From contig NZ_JAJUXI010000007.1 of assembly GCF_021390515.1 (NCBI RefSeq), positions 310,001 through 374,000 of the forward strand: a DNA stretch of 64,000 nt. The letters run 5' to 3'. This document shows, piece by piece, positions 7,489 to 15,391 of this stretch. Position 1 is the first letter of the stretch. Every line of letters starts with the position of its first letter. The DNA is from Dyadobacter sp. CY326 (GTDB taxonomy: Bacteria; Bacteroidota; Bacteroidia; Cytophagales; Spirosomataceae). The notes under the pieces are model-generated. The model made no database searches. It worked only from the letters and a program-made list of their open reading frames with translations, and was not told where the DNA came from. Position numbers and translations under genes: made by a program.

Positions 7489-9900
7489 ATGCTTTATCCC
7501 AATACATTAGAACAAAAATTAGGTTTCGATAAGCTCCGGGAAAGGTTGAAAGAAGCCTGTATAAGCCCCCTCGGCCAGAATTTTGTTGAAAAAATTAAAT
7601 TTTCAGAAAATTTCGGGCTTGTAGAAAAGCTGGTGAGTCAAACGGCTGAGATGCAAAAGATTATGCAAATCGGCGAAAATTTCCCTTCTCAAAACTACAT
7701 TGACGCAACTTCGTATTTGCGACGCGCCGCCATTGAAGGAATGCTGCTCACGCAACAGGAGTTTTCAGACATTAAGGTTTCCTTGCTGACAATCCGGCTC
7801 TGCCTGCGATTTTTTGAGAATGAAGAACCGGAAGCCTATCCCATTCTTGGTGAATATGCGAAAACCATTCGCGTAGAAAAACCGATAACCGACGCCATTG
7901 ACCGCATTATCGACGACCGTGGACAAATTCGGGACTCGGCTTCTTCGGAATTGTCCAGAATCCGAAAAAGGCTGATATCCGAGCAATCGGGCATTCGAAA
8001 AATGCTGGACACGATCCTCAAATCGGCACGCAGCAATGGCTGGATCGGTGATGACGTGTCGCTCACAGTTCGGAATGGACGCATGGTGATTCCTGTTGCT
8101 GCCGAGCATAAGCGAAAACTGCGCGGCTTCATTCACGATGAATCCGCAACAGGCCAGACCGTTTTCATTGAGCCAACTGACGTTTTCGAATCCAATAATG
8201 AGATCCGCGAGCTTGAATATGAAGAGCGCCGTGAGATTAATCGGATCTTGCTGGAACTGACTGCCCAGCTAAGGCCCTATGTTCCGGATCTGCAAAAAGC
8301 ATATGGATTTCTGGGGTTGATGGATTTCCTCAGAGCAAAGGCAAAATTAGCTGCGGAAATGAGCGCGATTAATCCGCCGTTTTTTAACAAACAGTTTATC
8401 GATTGGCGCGACGCACGTCATCCGTTATTGCACCTTTCGTTTCAAAAACAAGGCAAGAAAGTTGTTCCGCTAAACATTACATTACAGGAAAAAGAGCGGA
8501 TTCTCATCGTCTCCGGACCCAATGCAGGCGGGAAATCCGTGTCGCTCAAAACCGTTGGTCTGATTCAATACATGTTTCAATGTGGCCTGCTCGTGCCAGT
8601 TGCGGAAGGTTCGACGATGGGCTTTTTCCAAAACATTTTCATTGACATTGGTGATGAGCAATCGCTTGAAAATGACCTCAGCACATACAGTTCGCATTTG
8701 ACCAACATGCGCCATTTCTTGGCCATGGCCAACCGACGCACATTGTTCCTGATCGATGAATTCGGAACGGGAACAGAGCCTGGCCTTGGCGGTGCAATTG
8801 CAGAAGCGATTCTGGAAAATCTGACCAAATCGGGCGCTTATGGCGTCATCAACACGCATTATACGAACCTGAAAGTGCTTGCAGACAAGACGGAAGGATT
8901 GGTAAACGGTGCAATGCGGTTTGACGGAGAACATTTAGAGCCGCTTTACCAACTGGAAATTGGCAGGCCGGGAAGTTCTTTCGCATTTGAAATCGCTTCA
9001 AAAATCGGTTTACCGAATGCAGTCGTGGATCGTGCGAAAGAAAAACTGGGAACGCAGCAAGTGAATTTCGAAAAGCTTTTGAAAGAACTCGACATTGAAA
9101 GAAGGGTTTTCGCAGAAAAAAATATAGAGGTTGGCATTAAGGAGCGCAAGCTCACTAAACAACTTGCTGACTACACTTCGCTGAAAGAAAATCTTGAAAA
9201 CAATGAGAAGAAGATCGTCAATGAGGCCAAGCAAAAAGCCAAAAACCTCATTTCCGACGCAAATCAGCTCATTGAAAACACGATTCGCGAAATAAAAGAA
9301 AATAAGGCCGAGAAAGAGAAAACGAAGACCGTAAGGGTTGAGCTTGAAAACTTTGGCAAGAAAAATCTTGAACTCGAACAAGTCGTGGAGACAGCGCCAG
9401 CAGAAGAGGTTTTTGAGCCAGAAGCAGGCGACATTACACCCGGAAGTTACGTTCGGATTCTTGGACAAACTGCCATTGGCGAGGTCATTGGATTGAGAGG
9501 AAAGGATGCGGAAGTCCGGATTGGCGATTTGAAATCGACAATTAAACTCAACCGGCTTGAAAAGGTTTCAAACAAAACTTACAAGGCTGCAACCGGCGAA
9601 AAGAAGCTAAAAACGAGCGCGAAAGGCGTTGATTTGAATGAACGCATGCTCAATTTTAGCTTTAATCTGGATATGCGCGGCAAACGCGGTGAAGAAGCAT
9701 TGGGCTTAGTGGACCAGTTTATGGATAATGCCATTATGCTAGGTTACGACGAGCTGCGCATTGTGCACGGGAAAGGCGACGGCATTCTGAGAACGCTGGT
9801 AAGGAATCATTTACGCGGCTATGCACAGGTCTCAGGCATGCAGGACGAGCATCCGGACCGCGGCGGTGCGGGTGTAACCATTGTGAAGTTGAAATGCTAA
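7489..9900 (+). CDS. mutS2: Endonuclease MutS2
   Basis: An 803-residue MutS-family ATPase without the mismatch-recognition domain. It has a coiled lever region, the ATPase core with Walker A GPNAGGKS near residues 344-351, Walker B in LFLIDEFGTGTEP, a long charged coiled coil (about 520-640), a KOW-like segment and a C-terminal Smr domain (LDMRGKRGEEAL; HGKGDGILR). MutS2 limits recombination by acting on branched DNA in some bacteria and rescues collided ribosomes in others. A strong bidirectional terminator follows. Confidence 0.93.
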   Translation: MLYPNTLEQKLGFDKLRERLKEACISPLGQNFVEKIKFSENFGLVEKLVSQTAEMQKIMQIGENFPSQNYIDATSYLRRAAIEGMLLTQQEFSDIKVSLLTIRLCLRFFENEEPEAYPILGEYAKTIRVEKPITDAIDRIIDDRGQIRDSASSELSRIRKRLISEQSGIRKMLDTILKSARSNGWIGDDVSLTVRNGRMVIPVAAEHKRKLRGFIHDESATGQTVFIEPTDVFESNNEIRELEYEERREINRILLELTAQLRPYVPDLQKAYGFLGLMDFLRAKAKLAAEMSAINPPFFNKQFIDWRDARHPLLHLSFQKQGKKVVPLNITLQEKERILIVSGPNAGGKSVSLKTVGLIQYMFQCGLLVPVAEGSTMGFFQNIFIDIGDEQSLENDLSTYSSHLTNMRHFLAMANRRTLFLIDEFGTGTEPGLGGAIAEAILENLTKSGAYGVINTHYTNLKVLADKTEGLVNGAMRFDGEHLEPLYQLEIGRPGSSFAFEIASKIGLPNAVVDRAKEKLGTQQVNFEKLLKELDIERRVFAEKNIEVGIKERKLTKQLADYTSLKENLENNEKKIVNEAKQKAKNLISDANQLIENTIREIKENKAEKEKTKTVRVELENFGKKNLELEQVVETAPAEEVFEPEAGDITPGSYVRILGQTAIGEVIGLRGKDAEVRIGDLKSTIKLNRLEKVSNKTYKAATGEKKLKTSAKGVDLNERMLNFSFNLDMRGKRGEEALGLVDQFMDNAIMLGYDELRIVHGKGDGILRTLVRNHLRGYAQVSGMQDEHPDRGGAGVTIVKLKC

Positions 9901-9918
9901 TTTCTTCTTGGACGTAAC

Positions 9919-9955
9919 AAAAAAGGGGGTGCCGATTGGCACCCCCTTTTTTGTT
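9919..9955. terminator. Bidirectional terminator between mutS2 and MFS gene
   Basis: A perfect 9-bp GC-rich stem, GGGGGTGCC/GGCACCCCC with loop GATT, is flanked by an A-run on the left and a T-run on the right, so it can serve both converging genes. Confidence 0.9.
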
Positions 9956-9969
9956 TTTATTGGCACAAA

Positions 9970-11205
9970 TCAATGTGCTCCTGCTGCCGCAGTTGTAGTA
10001 GCAGGACGGCCTTTCATCCAGAAAAACAAAATACCGAATGCCACAATCAGGATCGCTGGGAAAATGATCATGGTGCTAAGCGTTGCCTGACCGGCAGCCA
10101 GTTCCATTTCATCACCTGTTAATCCTGCCGCTATTTTTTCAGCTTTGGCATCATCCAACCATCTACCGATAACAGGCTGCCAGATTGCCGTTGAGAACAT
10201 CCCTACGCCACCCACGATGGACATTCCCAAAGCACCGCTTAATGGCACATTCTGAGCAATGAACCCGATCATTGTTGGCCAGAAAAGCCCAACGCCCATG
10301 GCAAAAATTACCGCAGCTGCATAAGCCGCTCCGCCAGTTACTGTACTGAACAAATAAATACCAATTGCAGCCAATATGGACGATCCCCAAAGAATTCCGG
10401 TTGCGCCAAGCACTTTCACGATAGGCGCGGCGAAGAAGCGAATCAAAGCCATTAAGCCTGTTACGAGCGCAAGAATAAGCATAGGGCTTGCACCACTTTT
10501 GCTCATGATCAACCCTGTCCACTGCTGTGGTCCGAACTCCGAAATAGCAGTCAGAGCCATGCAAGCGAAAATAAATATGAAAAGAGGCGTAGCCATTGCT
10601 TTCAGGTTCTCGCCGATAGAAGTTACACCTGCAATGTGCGGTTTAGGAAAAGCCTGTCCCCAAAACAAGAATGCATAAATTACGGTCGGAATCATAATCA
10701 CCCAGATTTGAGCCTGCCATCCCAGGTTAGCATCGGTCATGAATTTTGAAATTAAACTACCGACTACAATTCCACCCGGAAACCACATATGAAAGCGGTT
10801 CAGCATTTTATTCATTTTCAAACCGTCGTAAGTGTCGGCAATCATTGGGTTACAAGCAGCCTCAGTGCAACCATTTCCAATCCCGATGAAGAATGTAGAA
10901 ACAAGCAGTCCTGTGTATCCGCCTGCATAAATCGTCAATAAAATTCCGATAATGTGGCAAACCAAAGCGACCTGCATAATAATTCTGGGGCCAACAGAAT
11001 GATAAACGAGCCCTCCAATGATCATAGACAACGGAAATCCAGCGAAAAACATTGAATTAATAAAGCCGAGTTGTTCCGCCGTTAGATTAAATTCAACACC
11101 CAACTGTGGAAGGATCCCCGCCCTGATACTGAAAGAAAAAGCGGTTGTGATGAGCGCAAAACAACTGGCATTAAAAAGCCTGTCGCTATTGATTGTTTGA
11201 GTCAT
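9970..11205 (-). CDS. MFS transporter (probable sugar permease)
   Basis: A 411-residue inner-membrane transporter with about twelve hydrophobic helices and a long central loop near residues 185-215. The first half carries motifs typical of the major facilitator superfamily (GGLVYHSVGPR between helices 2 and 3). It is read away from two Gfo/Idh/MocA dehydrogenase genes, a sugar isomerase and a sugar dehydrogenase fusion, which suggests it imports the sugar or keto-sugar they use. The substrate is inferred from context only. Confidence 0.85.
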   Translation of the reverse strand: MTQTINSDRLFNASCFALITTAFSFSIRAGILPQLGVEFNLTAEQLGFINSMFFAGFPLSMIIGGLVYHSVGPRIIMQVALVCHIIGILLTIYAGGYTGLLVSTFFIGIGNGCTEAACNPMIADTYDGLKMNKMLNRFHMWFPGGIVVGSLISKFMTDANLGWQAQIWVIMIPTVIYAFLFWGQAFPKPHIAGVTSIGENLKAMATPLFIFIFACMALTAISEFGPQQWTGLIMSKSGASPMLILALVTGLMALIRFFAAPIVKVLGATGILWGSSILAAIGIYLFSTVTGGAAYAAAVIFAMGVGLFWPTMIGFIAQNVPLSGALGMSIVGGVGMFSTAIWQPVIGRWLDDAKAEKIAAGLTGDEMELAAGQATLSTMIIFPAILIVAFGILFFWMKGRPATTTAAAGAH

Positions 11206-11289
11206 GAGACTAAAAGGATTTGTTATTTAAAATGAGATAATTAAGAGCCCGACGACTAATGTTTTTATGAAAGAATTTCACAGAAAAAA

Positions 11290-11322
11290 CAAATAAACGC
11301 TTTTTCTACTGGTTTAATCAAG
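11290..11322 (-). promoter_or_regulatory. Candidate promoter of the MFS gene
   Basis: On the minus strand CTTG (11319-11322), a 21-nt spacer and TTTATTTG (11290-11297) resemble the Bacteroidota promoter with one mismatch in the -7 box. It lies in the 225-bp divergent region. Confidence 0.35.
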
Positions 11323-11351
11323 CGTGAGCAGTGTTTTTTATGTGTTAAAAT

Positions 11352-11359
11352 TATATTTG
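11352..11359 (+). promoter_or_regulatory. Candidate -7 box of the Gfo/Idh/MocA operon
   Basis: TATATTTG matches TAnnTTTG exactly, 71 bases before the first ATG of the dehydrogenase run. No clear -33 TTTG is seen at the right distance. Confidence 0.35.
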
Positions 11360-11430
11360 TAAGAAGTAAGAGTGATCCTTACTACTCTTTAATATTGTAA
11401 AAATCTTTTCAAAACTTTAAACCAACTGGA

Positions 11431-12576
11431 ATGTCAAGAAAGATCAGGATGGGTATGGTTGGCGGATCGCTCGATGCCTTTATTGGCGGGGTCCATCGCC
11501 GTGCTGCAATAATGGATGGAGAAATAGAGCTGGTTTGCGGTGTGTTTAGCTCAGATCCTTCCAAATCCAAAGAGACTGGAAAGGCACTTTATTTGCCGGA
11601 AGATAGGGTTTATAACGATTTCGAGGAGATGATCCTCAAAGAAAAACAACTTCCCGAAGGAGAACGTATGGATTTCGTGGCGATTGTGACGCCGAATCAC
11701 ATGCACAAGGCGCCAACCAAGTTCGCACTTGAAAACGGATTTCACGTCGTTTGCGACAAACCCATTACATTGAATACGGAGGAAGCAGAAGAAATCACAG
11801 CATTGGTTGAAAAAACGGGTTTGCTCTTCTGTCTAACACATAATTATACTGGATATCCAATGGTGAAGGAAGCGAGGCATTTGATTGCTTCCGGCGCAAT
11901 CGGAAAAATCAGAAAGGTGATTGTTGAATATCCGCAAGGCTGGCTGGCCACATTGGTAGAAGTTACGGGCAACAAACAAGCTGCGTGGCGCACAGATCCT
12001 AAACGCTCAGGCGCTGCGGGAGGCCTCGGAGACATTGGCACACATGCCGAAAACCTCGCTGAATACATCACCGGTTTAAAAATAACACAGGTCTGCGCCG
12101 ACCTCACTATTTTTGTAGAAGGCCGTTTGCTGGATGATGATGCCAACATTCTGCTTCGCTTCGACAATGGCGCAAAAGGAATTCTTCAAAACAGCCAAAT
12201 TGCTAACGGTGAGGAAAACGACCTGAACATTCGTGTTTACGGCGAAACCGGCGGCTTGCAATGGAAACAGCTCGATCCCAACACATTGATCCATAAAACC
12301 AACCAGGGCGCTCGCATTATCCGCACCGGCGTTGGCGAGCTTTCAAAAGCCGCACAAGTTCATACGCGCATTCCCGCAGGCCACCCGGAAGGTTATTTTG
12401 AAGCATTTGCAAACCTTTACCGCAACTTTGCATTCCATTTGAGAGCACGCTGGGAAGGCCGGGACGTCGATCCTGTTTATGATTTCCCAACCGCGCAGGA
12501 TGGCCTCAGAGGCATGAAGTTCATCGATGCCGTGCTTGCCTCAAACACTTCGGACACCAAGTGGACGAATTTCTGA
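11431..12576 (+). CDS. Gfo/Idh/MocA family oxidoreductase 1
   Basis: A 381-residue NAD(P)-dependent sugar or inositol dehydrogenase-like enzyme. The N-terminal Rossmann fold has the loop [13 protein letters not shown]; the conserved CDKP segment holds Asp109-Lys110, and [10 protein letters not shown] holds the catalytic His of the C-terminal domain. No signal peptide is seen, so it acts in the cytoplasm. It is the first of a three-enzyme sugar run that shares a strand and close spacing. Related enzymes oxidise sugars to keto-sugars or act on 3-keto-glycosides; which applies here is not visible. Confidence 0.85.
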   Translation: MSRKIRMGMVGGSLDAFIGGVHRRAAIMDGEIELVCGVFSSDPSKSKETGKALYLPEDRVYNDFEEMILKEKQLPEGERMDFVAIVTPNHMHKAPTKFALENGFHVVCDKPITLNTEEAEEITALVEKTGLLFCLTHNYTGYPMVKEARHLIASGAIGKIRKVIVEYPQGWLATLVEVTGNKQAAWRTDPKRSGAAGGLGDIGTHAENLAEYITGLKITQVCADLTIFVEGRLLDDDANILLRFDNGAKGILQNSQIANGEENDLNIRVYGETGGLQWKQLDPNTLIHKTNQGARIIRTGVGELSKAAQVHTRIPAGHPEGYFEAFANLYRNFAFHLRARWEGRDVDPVYDFPTAQDGLRGMKFIDAVLASNTSDTKWTNF

Positions 12577-12612
12577 TCTAATCTTTTTCACCTTTCATTC
12601 AATACCCTTTTT

Positions 12613-13758
12613 ATGGACAAAATTAAAGTTGGCGTTGTCGGAACCGGCTTCATCGGGCCCGCTCACATTGAAGCCTTGCGACGTCTTCCTAATGTAGAAG
12701 TTGCTGCACTTTGCGAAGTTACCGCCGAGCTTGCCAAAGAGAAAGCAGATGGACTTGGAATCGCACGTTCCTATACATTCGACGAATTACTAAAACAGGA
12801 CGATATCCAGTCGATTCACATTTGCACTCCAAACTTTTTACATTATTCCCAGTCAAAAGCCGCATTGCTTGCCGGGAAACATGTTATTTGTGAAAAACCG
12901 CTTGCCAAAGATCTGCATGAGGCAGAAGAACTGGTAAAATTGGCTGCCGAAACCGGCCTTGTCAATGCTGTTCACTTCAATTTGCGTTACTATCCTTTGG
13001 CGCGTCAAATGAAATCAATGCGTGAAAAAGGAGAATTGGGCGAGATTTATTCTTTCATCGGTTCATATTTGCAAGACTGGTTATTTTACCAAACAGATTA
13101 CAACTGGCGTCTTGAACCAGACAAATCAGGCGATTCCCGCGCCATTGCCGACATTGGCTCGCACTTAATGGACATTCTTGAATACATTACCGGATTGAAA
13201 ACCGTTGCCGTGATGGCCGATTTCAACACCGTTCATAAAACGCGCAAAAAGCCGCTCAAAGCCGTTGAAACGTATTCCGGTAAAATGTTGCAGCCAGAAG
13301 ATTACGCGGATGTTCCCATCACAACAGAAGATCACGCAAATGTTTTGCTTCGTTTTGACAATGGAAACAAAGGTGTTATCACTGTTTCGCAAGTTTCAGC
13401 CGGCCGCAAAAACCGCATGAGCTTGGAAATATCCGGTTCAAAGAAAACTTTCAGCTGGTGCTCAGAATCGCCAAACGAAATGTGGATTGGAAACCGCGAC
13501 AAAGCAAATGAAATCCTATTGCGCGACCCGTCATTAGTAAACGAAGACGTCCGCTCAACGATCACATTCCCAGGCGGACACAACGAAGGCTTCCCGGACA
13601 CTTCAAAACAAATGTTCAAAGAAGTCTACGCCGCCATCGCAGCCGGCAAACAACCCGAAAACCCAACATTCCCGACGTTCGCAGATGGATATCGTGAATT
13701 ACTTATTTGTGAGAAGATTTTGGAAAGCAATCGGGCGGAGGCTTGGGTAACAATATAA
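12613..13758 (+). CDS. Gfo/Idh/MocA family oxidoreductase 2
   Basis: A second 381-residue oxidoreductase of the same family but only distantly similar to its neighbour. It has the canonical GVVGTGFIGPAH nucleotide loop, CEKP with Glu94-Lys95-Pro96, and DIGSHLMDILEY with the catalytic His. The gap to the first oxidoreductase gene is 36 bases, so they form an operon. The last two bases of its TAA stop codon are the first bases of the 28-nt inverted repeat of the downstream four-helix-bundle unit. Confidence 0.87.
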   Translation: MDKIKVGVVGTGFIGPAHIEALRRLPNVEVAALCEVTAELAKEKADGLGIARSYTFDELLKQDDIQSIHICTPNFLHYSQSKAALLAGKHVICEKPLAKDLHEAEELVKLAAETGLVNAVHFNLRYYPLARQMKSMREKGELGEIYSFIGSYLQDWLFYQTDYNWRLEPDKSGDSRAIADIGSHLMDILEYITGLKTVAVMADFNTVHKTRKKPLKAVETYSGKMLQPEDYADVPITTEDHANVLLRFDNGNKGVITVSQVSAGRKNRMSLEISGSKKTFSWCSESPNEMWIGNRDKANEILLRDPSLVNEDVRSTITFPGGHNEGFPDTSKQMFKEVYAAIAAGKQPENPTFPTFADGYRELLICEKILESNRAEAWVTI

Positions 13759-13784
13759 TTTTGAATGAGTGAATGAGTGAATGA
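13757..13784 (+). repeat. Left inverted repeat of IVS-like unit
   Basis: A 28-nt arm starting AATTTTGAATGAG and made largely of an 8-nt period (TGAATGAG). It pairs with 14212-14239 at 27 of 28 positions; the eleventh base is the mismatch. Confidence 0.9.
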
Positions 13785-13820
13785 ATTTTTGTGAGGGTGC
13801 ATTTTAATAACACACTATTT

Positions 13821-14189
13821 ATGAATGATTTTAATGCTAAGGAAGTGTTTGTTAATGCGCTTCGGGATAGGACTAAGATTTTCGTTTTGCGGAGTATCCG
13901 GTTATTTAAGTCGTTGCCTTCGAATGAAGAGGCGCGGGTTATAGGTAAGCAGTTTTTGAGATCATCATCTTCGGTTGGTGCCAATTATCGAGCTGCTTGC
14001 AGGGCCAGAAGTCAAAGGGAATTTTTTGCCAAACTGAGCATTACAATCGAAGAAGCAGACGAGTCCCTATTTTGGATGGAAATCATCTCAGAAGCAGGAC
14101 TTCTTCCAATCGAAAAATTACAAAACTTAATGAACGAGGCAACCGAAATCATCAAAATTCTCTCAAAAGCCCGCAAAAGCGCCAGCTAA
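13821..14189 (+). CDS. Four-helix-bundle protein (23S rRNA intervening sequence family)
   Basis: A 122-residue, all-helical protein of the S23/IVP family. The segment FLRSSSSVGANYRAACRARSQREFFAKLSITIEEADESLFWMEI shows the conserved N-R, S-x-x-F-x-x-K-L and E-A-x-E-x-x-x-W pattern. A GTG ten codons earlier could also start it; I prefer the ATG giving MNDFNAKEVF. Members are encoded in 23S rRNA intervening sequences and as free chromosomal genes; some form pentameric barrels, and Avd of diversity-generating elements is related. No reverse transcriptase is nearby. The function is unknown. Confidence 0.85.
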   Translation: MNDFNAKEVFVNALRDRTKIFVLRSIRLFKSLPSNEEARVIGKQFLRSSSSVGANYRAACRARSQREFFAKLSITIEEADESLFWMEIISEAGLLPIEKLQNLMNEATEIIKILSKARKSAS

Positions 14190-14211
14190 ACACCACATTC
14201 TCAACATTCAC

Positions 14212-14239
14212 TCATTCACTCATTCACTAATTCAAAATT
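14212..14239 (-). repeat. Right inverted repeat of IVS-like unit
   Basis: Read on the minus strand it begins AATTTTGAATTAG and continues in the same 8-nt period as the left arm, with one extra period inward. It abuts the start of the isomerase gene. Confidence 0.9.
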
Positions 14240-14246
14240 GAACAAC

Positions 14247-15299
14247 ATGAAAACTATCAAAGGGCCGGGGATTTTCCTGGCACAATTTCTTGGCGACGAA
14301 GCTCCGTTTAATTCGTTAGATACAATTGCCGACTACATGGCAGGTTTAGGCTATAAAGGTTTGCAGCTTCCTACTTGGGACCCTCGTGTCATTGATGTGA
14401 AGCAAGCGGCTGAATCGCAGACTTATGCAGATGAGTTGAAAGGCAAACTGGCGGATAAAGGGTTGGAAATTACAGAATTGGCTTCACACATTATCGGACA
14501 GCTGGTTGCTTCGCATCCGGTTTATGATGAAATGTATGACGGTTTTGCTGTTCCGGAAGTTAGAAATAATCCGAAAGCACGCGCAGAATGGGCGACGCAG
14601 CATTTGAAATATGTGGCGAAAGCGAGCGCTAACCTTGGTTTGAAAGCCAGCGCGACATTCTCTGGTGCATTGGCCTGGCCATTCCTCTACCCTTGGCCAC
14701 AACGTCCAGCCGGTTTGGTTGAGACAGCATTTAAAGAATTGGCTGCAAGATGGAAGCCGATTCTGGATGTGTATGACGAAAACGGCGTAGACGTGGCTTA
14801 CGAGCTGCACCCAGGTGAAGATTTGTTTGATGGTTCGACATTCGAAATGTTTGTGGATTACCTCGACGGTCACACGCGTGCGAACATCAATTACGATCCG
14901 AGTCACTTTGTGTTGCAACAACTGGATTATCTGCAATTCATTGATCTTTATCACGACCGCATCAAAGCATTCCACGTAAAGGATGCGGAATTCAATCCAA
15001 CTGGCAAGCAAGGCGTTTACAGCGGTTTTGCAGGCTGGGCCGATCGCGCAGGCCGTTTCCGTTCACTAGGAGATGGTCAGGTTGATTTTAATGGCATTTT
15101 CTCAAAATTATCTCAGTATGACTATGACAGCTGGGCGGTTTTGGAATGGGAATGCTGCCTCAAATCTCCGGTTCAAGGAGCAGCGGAAGGCGCGCCATTT
15201 ATCGAGAGCCACATTATCGAAGTAACAACGAAAGCATTTGACGATTTTGCAGGCACTGGTGCAGATGAAGCATTCAACCGCAAGGTGTTAGGACTTTAA
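14247..15299 (+). CDS. Sugar phosphate isomerase/epimerase (AP endonuclease 2 TIM barrel)
   Basis: A 350-residue TIM-barrel protein of the xylose isomerase-like family. Acidic and His residues in VAYELHPGEDLFDG, NINYDPSHFVLQQLD and FHVKDAEF fit the metal-binding sites of this fold. No signal peptide is seen, so it is cytoplasmic. I use the ATG giving MKTIKGPG; a TTG three codons earlier lies in the inverted repeat. In neighbourhoods with Gfo/Idh/MocA enzymes these proteins usually act on keto-sugars or inositols. It was probably directly joined to the upstream oxidoreductase gene before the IVS-like unit came between them. Confidence 0.83.
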   Translation: MKTIKGPGIFLAQFLGDEAPFNSLDTIADYMAGLGYKGLQLPTWDPRVIDVKQAAESQTYADELKGKLADKGLEITELASHIIGQLVASHPVYDEMYDGFAVPEVRNNPKARAEWATQHLKYVAKASANLGLKASATFSGALAWPFLYPWPQRPAGLVETAFKELAARWKPILDVYDENGVDVAYELHPGEDLFDGSTFEMFVDYLDGHTRANINYDPSHFVLQQLDYLQFIDLYHDRIKAFHVKDAEFNPTGKQGVYSGFAGWADRAGRFRSLGDGQVDFNGIFSKLSQYDYDSWAVLEWECCLKSPVQGAAEGAPFIESHIIEVTTKAFDDFAGTGADEAFNRKVLGL

Positions 15300-15322
15300 T
15301 TGTCGAAAGCACAAGTATATTG

Positions 15323-15357
15323 AAAACCTATCACGCTTATGTGTGATAGGTTTTTTT
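15323..15357 (+). terminator. Terminator after sugar isomerase gene
   Basis: A hairpin with arms AAAACCTATCAC and GTGATAGGTTTT and a T-run, 23 bases after the stop codon. It separates the isomerase operon from the large fusion gene. Confidence 0.85.
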
Positions 15358-15391
15358 GCTATATCAGTTAACACAAATATTAAGAACAAGA

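Larger units (their letters stand above)
13757..14239 (+). mobile_element. IVS-like unit: four-helix-bundle gene with inverted-repeat ends
   Basis: A 483-bp unit bounded by inverted repeats of 28 nt that match at 27 positions. It contains one gene, for a protein of the 23S rRNA intervening-sequence (four-helix-bundle) family. It fills exactly the gap between two operon genes: the left end overlaps the upstream stop codon and the right end stops seven bases before the downstream ATG. Size, single gene and long terminal stem resemble the intervening sequences found in 23S rRNA of Leptospira and Coxiella. No transposase and no clear target-site duplication are visible. That it is mobile is inference. 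Confidence 0.6.
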
